A stretch of DNA of 11,996 nt. Source: Candidatus Hydrogenedentota bacterium (GTDB lineage Bacteria > Hydrogenedentota > Hydrogenedentia > Hydrogenedentales > SLHB01). Shown piece by piece: positions 5,234 to 11,941 of the stretch (the stretch's first letter is position 1; each line of letters opens with the position of its first letter). Location of the stretch: assembly GCA_007136375.1 (NCBI GenBank), contig SLHB01000446.1, positions 1 through 11,996 of the forward strand, written 5' to 3'. The notes under the pieces were generated by a model, which worked only from the letters and a program-made list of their open reading frames with translations, searched no databases and was not told where the DNA came from. Both the position numbers and the translations under genes were made by a program.

Positions 5234-7648
5234 ATGCGGTCCAGGGTGGTCCGCCGCCCGCTTGTATGGGCCGCCCTCGCCTTCGCCGCAGGCATTGTCC
5301 TCGCACGCTATGCTGGCCGGGATGTCGTCTATCTTGTCTTCTTCCTCGCCGTAACGGGCCTATGGCTCAACTTCTGGCCCCGGCCCCGGCGCGCCAGCGT
5401 GGTGGCGGTGCTCACCTGTTTCATGGCGGCCGGCGCCTTCTTCTGGTTCTGGCGCGGCCCCGAAACGACTGGCGACCCGCTGAGCCGCCACGTCTACCAC
5501 GACCCGGGCCAATATCTCACCCTCGAAGGCGTTGTTCACAGCGCGGACCTCATCCTGCCCCAAACGGGTTACGCCGTCTTCATCCTCGACGTGGAGGACG
5601 TCTGGCGGGGAGAGGAGCGTCTACCGGTCGCCGGCCGGACCCACGTCCGCTGGTCCAATCCCCACCGCGCCGTGTTTCCAGGGCAACGCGTCCGCGTAAC
5701 CGGCCCCGTCGAGTACGCGCTTAGCCGCGTCAACCACGGCGTCCGCAGCTACGAAGGCATGCTCCGCCGGCAAGGCGTCCACACCGCCGTTCAGGTTCGC
5801 GGGTCCGGCGGCTACGTGCAACGCCTCGAAGTGGTGGCGGAACCGGAACGGCGGGGCCTTCGCTATTGGGCGGCGAAGGCCCGGCGCGCGCAAGCGGAGA
5901 CCTTGGCCAGCGTCGCGCCCGAGGCGGCCCTCCCCTTCATCCAAACGGTCTGGCTTGGACACCGGGGCGATCTCGGCGGCGAGACCTACGACGTCTTTCT
6001 ACGTTCTGGAACGGCCCACATTCTCGCCGTCTCCGGCATCCACATGGGCATCGTCTTTCTCTCCGTGTCCTTTGTCCTCGGCCTGATCTTGCCGCGCAGC
6101 CGGCTCCGGGCCATCTTGATCATCGCGGCGGTCGTCGGCTTCGCCTTCATGGCGGGCGCACGTGTGTCGGCGCTGCGCGCGGCCCTCATGGTAAGCGTCT
6201 ACATGCTCGCCGATTGCTTCGGCCGCGAGCGGGACACGCCCACGGCCCTTGGCCTGGCGGGACTCATACTGCTCGTGGCCGCGCCGCAGAGCCTCTTCGA
6301 AACGGGGTTTCAGCTCTCCTTCATGAGCGTGGCGTCAATCCTGTTGTTCCACGAACACATCCGGGATTGGCTTGGTCAATGGCCCGCCCTTCCCGCTTGG
6401 CTGCGGGGCATGCTCGGCGTAACCCTCGGAGTCCAGGTGCTGCCCTTGCCCTTCACCATTCACCTGTTTCACGTGGCTCCGTTCCTCGGCCCCCTGGCCA
6501 ATCTTGCCGTTGTCCCGCTGTTGACGGCGGTGCTGTGGTGTTGTTTCTTCGCATCTCTCGCGGCGCCATTTTCCATGGGCATCGCCTCGGTGCTTGGCCA
6601 CGCGGCGGGCGCGGCGGCCGCCGCCATCTCCGCCGTGTCCCGCTTCGCCGCGGACGTTCCCTTGAGCCACATGGACGCAGTCAGCCCAACGGCGCTGGCC
6701 ATGGCGTCGTACTGGCTGGGCGCGGCCCTGCTCCTCGGCGCCATGAAGCGCCGCAAAGGCGGGCGGAACTGGTTCCTCGCCGCGATGGTCTGCTTTACCG
6801 CGGCCTTCTTGACATGGACGCCCTGGCGGTCCGCGCCCGAAGTCGTCTTCCTGGACGTGGGCCATGGCGACAGCGTGTTCATTCGCGCGCCCAATGGCGC
6901 CACGTTGCTCTACGACGCGGGCGATCGGACGCCGTATACGGACCACGGCGAGCGGGAGGCGGCGCCCTTCCTGCGAAGCCGCCACGTGAACCGGCTCGAC
7001 TACGTGGCGGTTTCTCACGCTCACAGCGATCACATGGGCGGCATGATTCACATCATCGAGACCTTCGAGGTGGGCGAGGCCTGGTTGCCCGCGGTTCACT
7101 CCCACACGGCGTTGGAGCATGAATTCTTGGCCGCCTGCCGGCGCCGGGAGGTGCCCGTGCGCCGCCTCGCCGCGGGCGCGCGCATGGCGGTGGGAGACAT
7201 GTCCGTGGAGGTGTTACACCCTCCCGAAGATTGGCGTTTTCCCGGGACCATGAACGAAGACAGCCTGGTCTTGCGGGCCGATTGGGCGGGCGCCACGCTG
7301 CTTCTCACGGGCGACTCCGAGACGGCGGCGGAATACGCCATGATCCAAGGCGAGCCGCCGGAGGCCGACGTCATGCAAGTCCCCCATCACGGCAGCAGCA
7401 CTTCCAGCGCGGAGGTCTTCATCGACTGGGCGGCGCCCCGGTTCGCCATCGCCTCGACCGGGGGCCCTCCCGTGTTCAGCAGGGAAGTGGAGCGCCGCTA
7501 TCTCGACCGGGGCATTCCCTTCTGGCGGACGGACCAAGCTGGCGGCGTGCGAATCACCACGCGGCGCGGACGGCTTCGCGTTGAGGGCGCCCGCGAACGA
7601 GCGGGATTCCTGGAGCCCGTGGCGCCGGGCGCCTACCGTCCGCGCTGA
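5234..7648 (+). CDS. comEC: ComEC/Rec2-family DNA-uptake channel protein
   Basis: An 804-residue, full-length ComEC/Rec2 protein, the inner-membrane channel that carries single-stranded DNA into the cytoplasm during natural transformation. The N-terminus has three membrane segments (about 10-27, 30-48, 54-74) and the OB-like DUF4131 region (about 80-200). The competence domain starts with the family hallmark FLRSGTAHILAVSGIHMG (255-272), followed by a series of hydrophobic helices to about 535. The C-terminal metallo-beta-lactamase-like domain has DVGHGDS (541-547), the metal motif HAHSDH (595-600), TGDSE (692-696) and PHHGSS (717-722), so all its key motifs look intact. The start at 5234 has AGGA nine bases upstream; the ATG at 5227 is in another frame. 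No other competence gene is nearby, which is common. The 3' end is convergent with the isomerase/epimerase. Confidence 0.96.
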   Translation: MRSRVVRRPLVWAALAFAAGIVLARYAGRDVVYLVFFLAVTGLWLNFWPRPRRASVVAVLTCFMAAGAFFWFWRGPETTGDPLSRHVYHDPGQYLTLEGVVHSADLILPQTGYAVFILDVEDVWRGEERLPVAGRTHVRWSNPHRAVFPGQRVRVTGPVEYALSRVNHGVRSYEGMLRRQGVHTAVQVRGSGGYVQRLEVVAEPERRGLRYWAAKARRAQAETLASVAPEAALPFIQTVWLGHRGDLGGETYDVFLRSGTAHILAVSGIHMGIVFLSVSFVLGLILPRSRLRAILIIAAVVGFAFMAGARVSALRAALMVSVYMLADCFGRERDTPTALGLAGLILLVAAPQSLFETGFQLSFMSVASILLFHEHIRDWLGQWPALPAWLRGMLGVTLGVQVLPLPFTIHLFHVAPFLGPLANLAVVPLLTAVLWCCFFASLAAPFSMGIASVLGHAAGAAAAAISAVSRFAADVPLSHMDAVSPTALAMASYWLGAALLLGAMKRRKGGRNWFLAAMVCFTAAFLTWTPWRSAPEVVFLDVGHGDSVFIRAPNGATLLYDAGDRTPYTDHGEREAAPFLRSRHVNRLDYVAVSHAHSDHMGGMIHIIETFEVGEAWLPAVHSHTALEHEFLAACRRREVPVRRLAAGARMAVGDMSVEVLHPPEDWRFPGTMNEDSLVLRADWAGATLLLTGDSETAAEYAMIQGEPPEADVMQVPHHGSSTSSAEVFIDWAAPRFAIASTGGPPVFSREVERRYLDRGIPFWRTDQAGGVRITTRRGRLRVEGARERAGFLEPVAPGAYRPR

Positions 7649-7716
7649 GCCCGTCTCGATGGAGAAACGGCCCGCCCCGGCCCATTCCGCCAGGGACGGA
7701 AGGGCTCCAGACGGGC
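7649..7716 (+). terminator. Nested hairpin after comEC
   Basis: GCCCGTCT (7649-7656) pairs perfectly with AGACGGGC (7709-7716). Nested within, CCCATTCCG (7681-7689) pairs with CGGAAGGG (7697-7704) with one bulged A. It starts immediately after the comEC stop in a convergent gap. It lacks a T-run, so termination would be weak or factor-assisted. Confidence 0.4.
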
Positions 7717-7742
7717 CGCGCTCACTCATCTTGAAATGCTGG

Positions 7743-7762
7743 CCGCGCCCCGGAAGGCGCGG
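7743..7762 (-). terminator. Hairpin after the isomerase/epimerase gene
   Basis: CCGCGCC (7743-7749) and GGCGCGG (7756-7762) form a perfect seven-base-pair stem with a six-base loop, ten bases past the stop of the minus-strand gene. The minus-strand tail (CCAGCATTTC) is not strongly U-rich, so efficiency is uncertain. Confidence 0.4.
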
Positions 7763-7771
7763 AGGATTGCG

Positions 7772-8743
7772 TCACGCGGAACGCTCGTAGCGGAAGGCCT
7801 CGCGCAGCATGTCCAAGCTGCGCGGAATCGCTTCTGCGGGGTCGTCCCGCCCTTCGAACTCCAACGACACATAGCCGATGTAATCGCGTTCCCGCAGTTT
7901 CGCCGCTATCCGATCATAGTCGATGTCGAGTTCGTACCATACACCCCCGCCGTAATACGTTTTGGCGTGGACATGCAGCGTATGGGGCAACAGTTCCTCG
8001 AACTGCGCGTATTGGTCCTCCAGGAAATTGCCGGTGTCCGCCACGACCTTGAACCATGGCGAATCCAGGGCCTCCACCAAGCGAACCACGCCTTCCGAAG
8101 TGCGGGCAAGGCCCCAATGGTTTTCCAAGCCAAGGACAACGCCGCACCGCTCCGCGACAGGCAAGAGTTCCTCGAAGCAGGCGATCACCCACTCGAAGGC
8201 GTCCTCGTCCGTATAGCCTTCGATAGGCGGCTCGATGCCCTGGTTCTCCATGAGTTCGTTGAAGCTGCCGGAGGTGCCCCAGCGGCCCGTGTTCACTCGG
8301 ATGATGGGAATGCCCATGGTGTAGGCGCGCTCAATGCTGCGGGTGGCGCGCTCCACATATTCCTGCCGCTCCTCGGGATCGGGCCGCATGAAGCTCTGGT
8401 GAGTCGACATGGCGCACAGGCTCAGTCCGTTGGCCAAGGCGCGGCGCTTCAAGCCCTGAAAGAAGGCCTCGTCCGGGTTTTGGAACTGCGCCTCCAGCAG
8501 CTCGACGGCGTCGAAACCCCATTCGCCCGCGTAATCGATGCACGCCTCCAAGCTGGGCATGCCGCCGTCGTGCCAACGCGCAAAGGAATAGGTGGAAACC
8601 GCTATGGGGTTGCTCTCGCGATGCCCGTTTCGGCGGGGCTCCTCTTCCGCCACGGCCGCTGGAAGCCGGCCGCCTTGCGCGGCCAACGCCGCCCCGATGG
8701 CTCCCGCGCCCCCCGCCATGAAGGTCCGTCTATCAATGCGCAT
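7772..8743 (-). CDS. Sugar phosphate isomerase/epimerase-type TIM barrel with Tat signal
   Basis: A 323-residue xylose-isomerase-like TIM barrel (AP endonuclease 2 / sugar phosphate isomerase-epimerase superfamily). Members isomerise, epimerise or cleave sugars and keto-glycosides using a divalent metal. The ATG at 8743 is chosen because AAGGAGGA (8748-8755) sits just upstream and the Tat leader begins there (DRRTFMAGG, residues 4-12); an upstream in-frame ATG at 8797 is not needed. Candidate metal ligands appear at the usual barrel-strand ends: E207 and H209 (LGLENHW), D236 (VADTGN), H257/H259 (LHVHAK) and E295 or E297 (SLEFEG). Export makes a free sugar or glycoside more likely than a phosphate. 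Exported Gfo/Idh/MocA and isomerase-type enzymes act together in keto-sugar pathways; a partnership with the oxidoreductase at 986-2287 is inferred only. Confidence 0.88.
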   Translation of the reverse strand: MRIDRRTFMAGGAGAIGAALAAQGGRLPAAVAEEEPRRNGHRESNPIAVSTYSFARWHDGGMPSLEACIDYAGEWGFDAVELLEAQFQNPDEAFFQGLKRRALANGLSLCAMSTHQSFMRPDPEERQEYVERATRSIERAYTMGIPIIRVNTGRWGTSGSFNELMENQGIEPPIEGYTDEDAFEWVIACFEELLPVAERCGVVLGLENHWGLARTSEGVVRLVEALDSPWFKVVADTGNFLEDQYAQFEELLPHTLHVHAKTYYGGGVWYELDIDYDRIAAKLRERDYIGYVSLEFEGRDDPAEAIPRSLDMLREAFRYERSA

Positions 8744-9170
8744 GTGTTCCTCCTTCGATAGCCTTCTTGAGATTAAATTCCGCGTACCGAACGCCAATTA
8801 AACACATTGAGCGGGGTCCAATCAATACCCTCCAATCGCCGAGTAAGCTTGAGCGAACATCATGGCGTGGTTTCAGGCTCGGGCCGCCGTAAGAAACAAT
8901 GGCCTCCGCCTCTTGGCCGGACCGGCATCGCCAGCGTCTTGCCGGCATCCGAGGCCGTCAGGAAGGCGGCGTTCACAAGCTGCCGTCCCGCCAACGGCGT
9001 TCTTGTCCGGCGATTGAGACAATACCGGCGCGCCGCCCGCCGCGAACCGGCGCCGCCAAGTTGCGAACAGCAAGCCGGATCGGGCATTCTGGATGCAACC
9101 GATCACGGCCCTGACGGGATCCATCCATACAAGAGACAAGCGTCAATCACCAACCTTGGAGAACCGCATT
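8744..9170. other. Divergent intergenic region, mostly without a gene
   Basis: This 427-base gap separates the minus-strand isomerase/epimerase from the plus-strand YceI lipoprotein. The frames crossing it have no SD and Arg-rich composition, so I call no intact gene. A minus-strand AT-rich patch near 8780-8795 (TTTAAT) may belong to the isomerase promoter. A short stretch at 8911-8994 may be a gene remnant. GGAG at 9158-9161 serves the YceI start. Confidence 0.5.
8911..8994 (-). pseudogene. Possible remnant of a Gfo/Idh/MocA C-terminus
   Basis: The minus strand reads LVNAAFLTASDAGKTLAMPV. This resembles the terminal helix and strand of Gfo/Idh/MocA dehydrogenases, where patterns such as VxAAYxSAxxGRxVxLP are common. 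No Rossmann half, SD or extended homology is visible around it. The similarity is from memory and short, so chance is a real alternative. Confidence 0.18.
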
Positions 9171-9929
9171 ATGAGACAACGATACACCACTTTCGCGTTG
9201 ACCCTGCTCGTGATCTTCGCGTACGGTCTCGCTGGCTGCGCCGACCCCACGGAGAATATGGAGGAAGGCCAAACCTTCGATTTGCAGACCGACGAGGAGC
9301 CTGCCGACGCCGAAGAGCCGGATGAGCCAGAGGAAACGGACGAACCCGAGGAGACTGAAGAGCCGGAGGAAACCGAGGAAGAGGAAGCCGCCGCGGACAC
9401 GCGCGTATACGCGATCAATGTGCCGGCTTCGACCATCGGCTTCATAGGCTCAAGCCCCATCACGGGCCAACAGTCGGGCACGTTCGAGGAGTTTGAGGGA
9501 ACCTTCGAGCTTGCGGGCGACGATTTCGAGAGCGCCACGGTCCATGCCGTCATCCAGACGGGATCCGCGACCACGCGGAACTCGACGCTCCAAGAGGCCT
9601 TGCGGGTGGATATCCTCAACACGGAAGAGTATCCGACGGCTGAGTTCACCTCTCACGAGATCGAGGATCAGGGCGGCGGCACGTACCGGATAGCGGGCGA
9701 GTTCAATCTTCACGGCGTCAGCCGCGGCCTGGCCTTCCCGGCGCAGGTGACGTTGACGGACAGCAGCATCGACTTGAACGCCAGCTTCCGCATCAACCGC
9801 AGCGACTGGGACATCTATTACGAGGGACACGGTTGGCAGCAGGTCGCGGGTGACGAAGCGGCGGACGCGGCCATCCGGGACACGGTCGGCCTAAACCTCA
9901 CTATCCAGGCCGACGTGGAGGAAGACTAG
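9171..9929 (+). CDS. YceI-domain lipoprotein with acidic Pro/Glu/Thr linker
   Basis: A 252-residue lipoprotein with a C-terminal YceI domain, a lipocalin-like barrel that in known members binds polyisoprenoids or other lipids. The ATG at 9171 is chosen because GGAG (9158-9161) precedes it and a lipoprotein signal begins there: hydrophobic core LTLLVIFAYGL then lipobox LAGC with C23 as the lipidated residue. Residues about 41-76 are almost wholly Asp, Glu, Pro, Thr and Ala in repeats such as EEPEET and DEPEET, giving a disordered, strongly negative tether. The YceI domain runs from about 79 to 250, with YPTAEFTS (154-161), GEFNLHGVSRGL (176-187) and FRINRSDW (206-213) as typical core motifs. 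A strong terminator follows; it is probably monocistronic. The ligand is unknown. Confidence 0.92.
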   Translation: MRQRYTTFALTLLVIFAYGLAGCADPTENMEEGQTFDLQTDEEPADAEEPDEPEETDEPEETEEPEETEEEEAAADTRVYAINVPASTIGFIGSSPITGQQSGTFEEFEGTFELAGDDFESATVHAVIQTGSATTRNSTLQEALRVDILNTEEYPTAEFTSHEIEDQGGGTYRIAGEFNLHGVSRGLAFPAQVTLTDSSIDLNASFRINRSDWDIYYEGHGWQQVAGDEAADAAIRDTVGLNLTIQADVEED

Positions 9930-9976
9930 CGCACACTCCCCCGCTCCAGCAGCGCCAGGCGTTGAGTTGAGCGAAG

Positions 9977-10023
9977 CCTCCCGCGCAAAGCCGGTCTTGA
10001 TGGCCGCGCGCGGGAGGTTTTTT
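9977..10023 (+). terminator. Rho-independent terminator
   Basis: CCTCCCGCGC (9977-9986) pairs perfectly with GCGCGGGAGG (10008-10017) and is followed by six T residues (10018-10023). It lies 47 bases after the YceI stop and just before the end of the convergent NYN gene. This is the clearest intrinsic terminator in the window. Confidence 0.93.
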
Positions 10024-10060
10024 CCTTCTTGACGCGGCCACGGATCGGCGCGCGTGGACC

Positions 10061-10987
10061 TCAGGCGTTCTCGGACTTTGGCTGCGCCGGTTCCGCCTTG
10101 GAGGCTCCCGACCCCGCGCCGGGGCGCAGCCCGGTCTCGCTCTGGCTACGCCGCCGAGGAGCGACGAGGCTCATGTTCTTGGCCTGCATGCCCTCTTCCC
10201 CGTTTTCGGCCTTGGCGAGATCGAACTCGAAGATGATGTTCCGGCTCGGCAGCTCTTGATAGCTCACTTCCTGGGGCAATTGCGAGTCGTGAAAGAAGAC
10301 GGTCTCGTAGGGCGAGTTCGGCTGACGGCTGTCCACCCGCCACAGGCCGTAGTCGATGACCTTGAGAAAACGCAAGAAGCCGTAGCCCTTGCCCGTGTGC
10401 ATGTAGCACACCCCCCGCACCCGCGCCCCAATCTCGCCCCAGGGCGGCGTTCCTTTCGGCACGTTTACGGGCAACAGGTTCGGAACCAAGTACCCGGAAA
10501 CAAAGAGGTCCGCCTCCCGCCGGAGATCGAAGGAGACATTGTCGAACCCCACGATCTCGACGCGGCAGCCGAAGTTCTGCATCGCCTGCACCACCCGGAC
10601 AAAGTCGCCGTCGCCGGTGGCCAACAGCACGCTCTCGATGTTCCTGGACTGGAGCAGGGCGTCCACCGCCATGTCCAGATCCGCATTGGCCTTGCCGAAG
10701 CGGTTCCCGCTCTCGTCCGTGTACCAACGGACATGCTTCTCCAGCACTTTGTATCCAAAGTCCCGCAACAGCGAGAAGAAATTGTGTTGGGCTTCCCGGT
10801 ACCCGTGATCCGTCTCCGCGCGCTCCGCGTCATAGGTCACATAGGAGTTCAGGCGTACGGGATCCGCGCCTCCCCGGCACGCGAATTCGCGCAGGACATC
10901 GTAGCGCATGCCGTAGCCGCCGTTCCGCGCGATATTGGCTACATCCACATAGACGCCCACCCGTGAAAAAGGACGTTCTCCTGGCAT
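10061..10987 (-). CDS. NYN-domain putative RNase fused to a cold-shock-like domain
   Basis: A 308-residue two-domain protein. Residues 8-170 are a NYN (PIN-like, LabA/DUF88-type) domain. Its acidic residues are in place: D15 in VYVDVANI, D103/D105 in NADLDMAVDA, and D126/D128 in LATGDGDF. Known relatives are metal-dependent RNases. Residues about 186-276 look like a cold-shock/OB domain: RGVCYMHTGKGYGFL contains the RNP1-like KGYGFL (200-205), VFFHDSQL (230-237) matches RNP2, and FEFDL then GMQAKNMSLV match the last strands. The tail (278-308) is disordered. I infer an RNA-binding nuclease. The ATG at 10987 has GGAGG (10991-10995) only three bases away, which is tight; TTG at 11002 lacks an SD. 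It is divergent from the GGDEF-RHH gene. Confidence 0.85.
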   Translation of the reverse strand: MPGERPFSRVGVYVDVANIARNGGYGMRYDVLREFACRGGADPVRLNSYVTYDAERAETDHGYREAQHNFFSLLRDFGYKVLEKHVRWYTDESGNRFGKANADLDMAVDALLQSRNIESVLLATGDGDFVRVVQAMQNFGCRVEIVGFDNVSFDLRREADLFVSGYLVPNLLPVNVPKGTPPWGEIGARVRGVCYMHTGKGYGFLRFLKVIDYGLWRVDSRQPNSPYETVFFHDSQLPQEVSYQELPSRNIIFEFDLAKAENGEEGMQAKNMSLVAPRRRSQSETGLRPGAGSGASKAEPAQPKSENA

Positions 10988-11000
10988 AATCCTCCAATCC

Positions 11001-11010
11001 AATACGTATT
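11001..11010. repeat. Perfect 10-bp palindrome beside the NYN start
   Basis: AATACGTATT is self-complementary, and GTATT recurs immediately after it (11012-11016). It lies 14-23 bases upstream of the NYN-gene ATG, within the expected leader or promoter, and could bind a regulator. The AT-rich sequence contrasts with the GC-rich surroundings. Confidence 0.35.
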
Positions 11011-11030
11011 TGTATTAATCCGATAGCGAT

Positions 11031-11095
11031 AGTATACGACGCCTTCGGTCCAGCAGAAGGCCCCCGAAGCCGAGTGCGTGGAAACCGTCATTATA
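11031..11095 (-). promoter_or_regulatory. Candidate -10 elements for the NYN gene
   Basis: On the minus strand an exact TATAAT occurs at 11095-11090 and a TATACT at 11036-11031. Neither has a convincing -35 hexamer at the right distance, so which one is used cannot be decided. The first would give a leader of almost 100 bases, the second one of about 35. Confidence 0.3.
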
Positions 11096-11163
11096 CCGGA
11101 ACGCGGCCCTCAATCCTACCGGCGCCGCGTGTTAGCCTCTCCCGGCAAGATCATATCGACATA

Positions 11164-11179
11164 CATAGGTTGACCTATG
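11164..11179. promoter_or_regulatory. Perfect inverted repeat, likely operator of the GGDEF-RHH gene
   Basis: CATAGGT-TG-ACCTATG has two exact seven-base arms around a two-base centre. It covers the -35 hexamer TTGACC (11170-11175) of the promoter in front of a gene that itself encodes a ribbon-helix-helix domain, a fold that binds short palindromes as dimers. Autorepression is the simplest reading (inference). Confidence 0.5.
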
Positions 11180-11198
11180 GCGTTCCGCATGCTAAACT
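11170..11198 (+). promoter_or_regulatory. Promoter giving a nearly leaderless transcript
   Basis: TTGACC (11170-11175, five of six) and TAAACT (11193-11198, four of six) have the ideal 17-base spacing. Transcription would begin near 11205, only a few bases before the ATG at 11208. No SD precedes that ATG, which agrees with leaderless translation. Confidence 0.5.
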
Positions 11199-11207
11199 TC
11201 TATCGCC

Positions 11208-11855
11208 ATGGCCAGAACCGAACCCCAACACGGAAACGCCCATCCCACCCCAAGCCTGAGCGCTCTGCCGGGGCACGAAGGCTTCATGGAGGCGCTCGCC
11301 CAAGCCATCGCCGACGACAGCGCCTCGAAACGGACCGTCGTGGTCCTGGTGGACGTCGATTTGTTTGGGGCTTTCAACGAGGCTCAAGGGCGGGCGGCCG
11401 GTGATGCATTGCTGGAGGACACGGCCCGCATCATGGCGGCCCAATTCGGCGAGGACGGCGTCGTGGCCCGCTACGGCGGAGACGCCTTCGCGGCGGTCCT
11501 CCCCGGTTGGGAACGGGAGGCGGCCTTTCTCCGCGCGGAGGCCGCGCGACGGGACGTCGAGGGCTTGGAGCGCCCCGCCCGCGCCACGGTGAGCGTGGGC
11601 GTCGCGATGCACCCCGACGACGCGCAGCGGGACACGGAGCTGGTCCGCAAGGTGAACGAGGCCCTTTACCGCGCGAAGGTGTCCGGACGAAACCGGGTGT
11701 GCCTGGCGCAAGCGGAGAAAATGATCACCAAGACCAGCCACTACGGGCAAGGGCAGCTAGCGGGTCTATCCCGCCTCGCCAAACGCCTCGGCGTGAATGA
11801 AGCGGCGCTCCTACGGGAAGCGTTGGACGACTTGCTGCGAAAGCACAACGACTGA
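11208..11855 (+). CDS. Degenerate GGDEF domain fused to a C-terminal ribbon-helix-helix domain
   Basis: A 215-residue protein. Residues about 18-168 are a GGDEF (diguanylate cyclase-type) domain: LPGHEGFMEAL, VDVDLFGAFNEAQG (D49, D51, N57), RYGGDAF (88-94), SVGVA (129-133) and ALYRAKVSGRNRV (152-164). The signature is GGDAF rather than GGDEF, so the catalytic/metal glutamate is replaced by A93. No RxxD inhibitory site stands at the usual place. It is probably a poor or inactive cyclase that may still bind nucleotide. Residues about 174-212 (KTSHYGQGQLAGLSRLAKRL, then GVNEAALLREALDDLL) fit a strand-helix-helix ribbon-helix-helix DNA-binding unit. No membrane or sensor domain is present. An in-frame TAA five codons upstream fixes the start at 11208 or later; no SD is seen. 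I infer a nucleotide-responsive transcription regulator. Confidence 0.85.
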   Translation: MARTEPQHGNAHPTPSLSALPGHEGFMEALAQAIADDSASKRTVVVLVDVDLFGAFNEAQGRAAGDALLEDTARIMAAQFGEDGVVARYGGDAFAAVLPGWEREAAFLRAEAARRDVEGLERPARATVSVGVAMHPDDAQRDTELVRKVNEALYRAKVSGRNRVCLAQAEKMITKTSHYGQGQLAGLSRLAKRLGVNEAALLREALDDLLRKHND

Positions 11856-11881
11856 TCTCGCCCAATCGCCGGATAGGAACA

Positions 11882-11916
11882 AAGGCGGCGCCGCGGTAGT
11901 CTTGTAGCGCCGCCTT
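11882..11916 (+). terminator. Hairpin after the GGDEF-RHH gene
   Basis: AAGGCGGCGC (11882-11891) pairs perfectly with GCGCCGCCTT (11907-11916) around a 15-base loop, 26 bases past the stop. There is no T-run after it, so termination on the plus strand would be weak or factor-dependent. Confidence 0.5.
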
Positions 11917-11941
11917 CCAGGAGGCCTCGCACGCCGGCAAG

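Noticed and set aside
5866..7122. 418-codon plus-strand frame inside comEC
   Set aside because: It is an alternative frame of comEC, very rich in Arg, Gly and Pro, with no domain.
7736..8761. 341-codon plus-strand open frame
   Set aside because: It is antisense to the Tat isomerase/epimerase, whose motifs, leader and SD are convincing.
8807..9325. 172-codon plus-strand frame
   Set aside because: Arg-rich, no SD, and it runs into the YceI lipoprotein gene in another frame.
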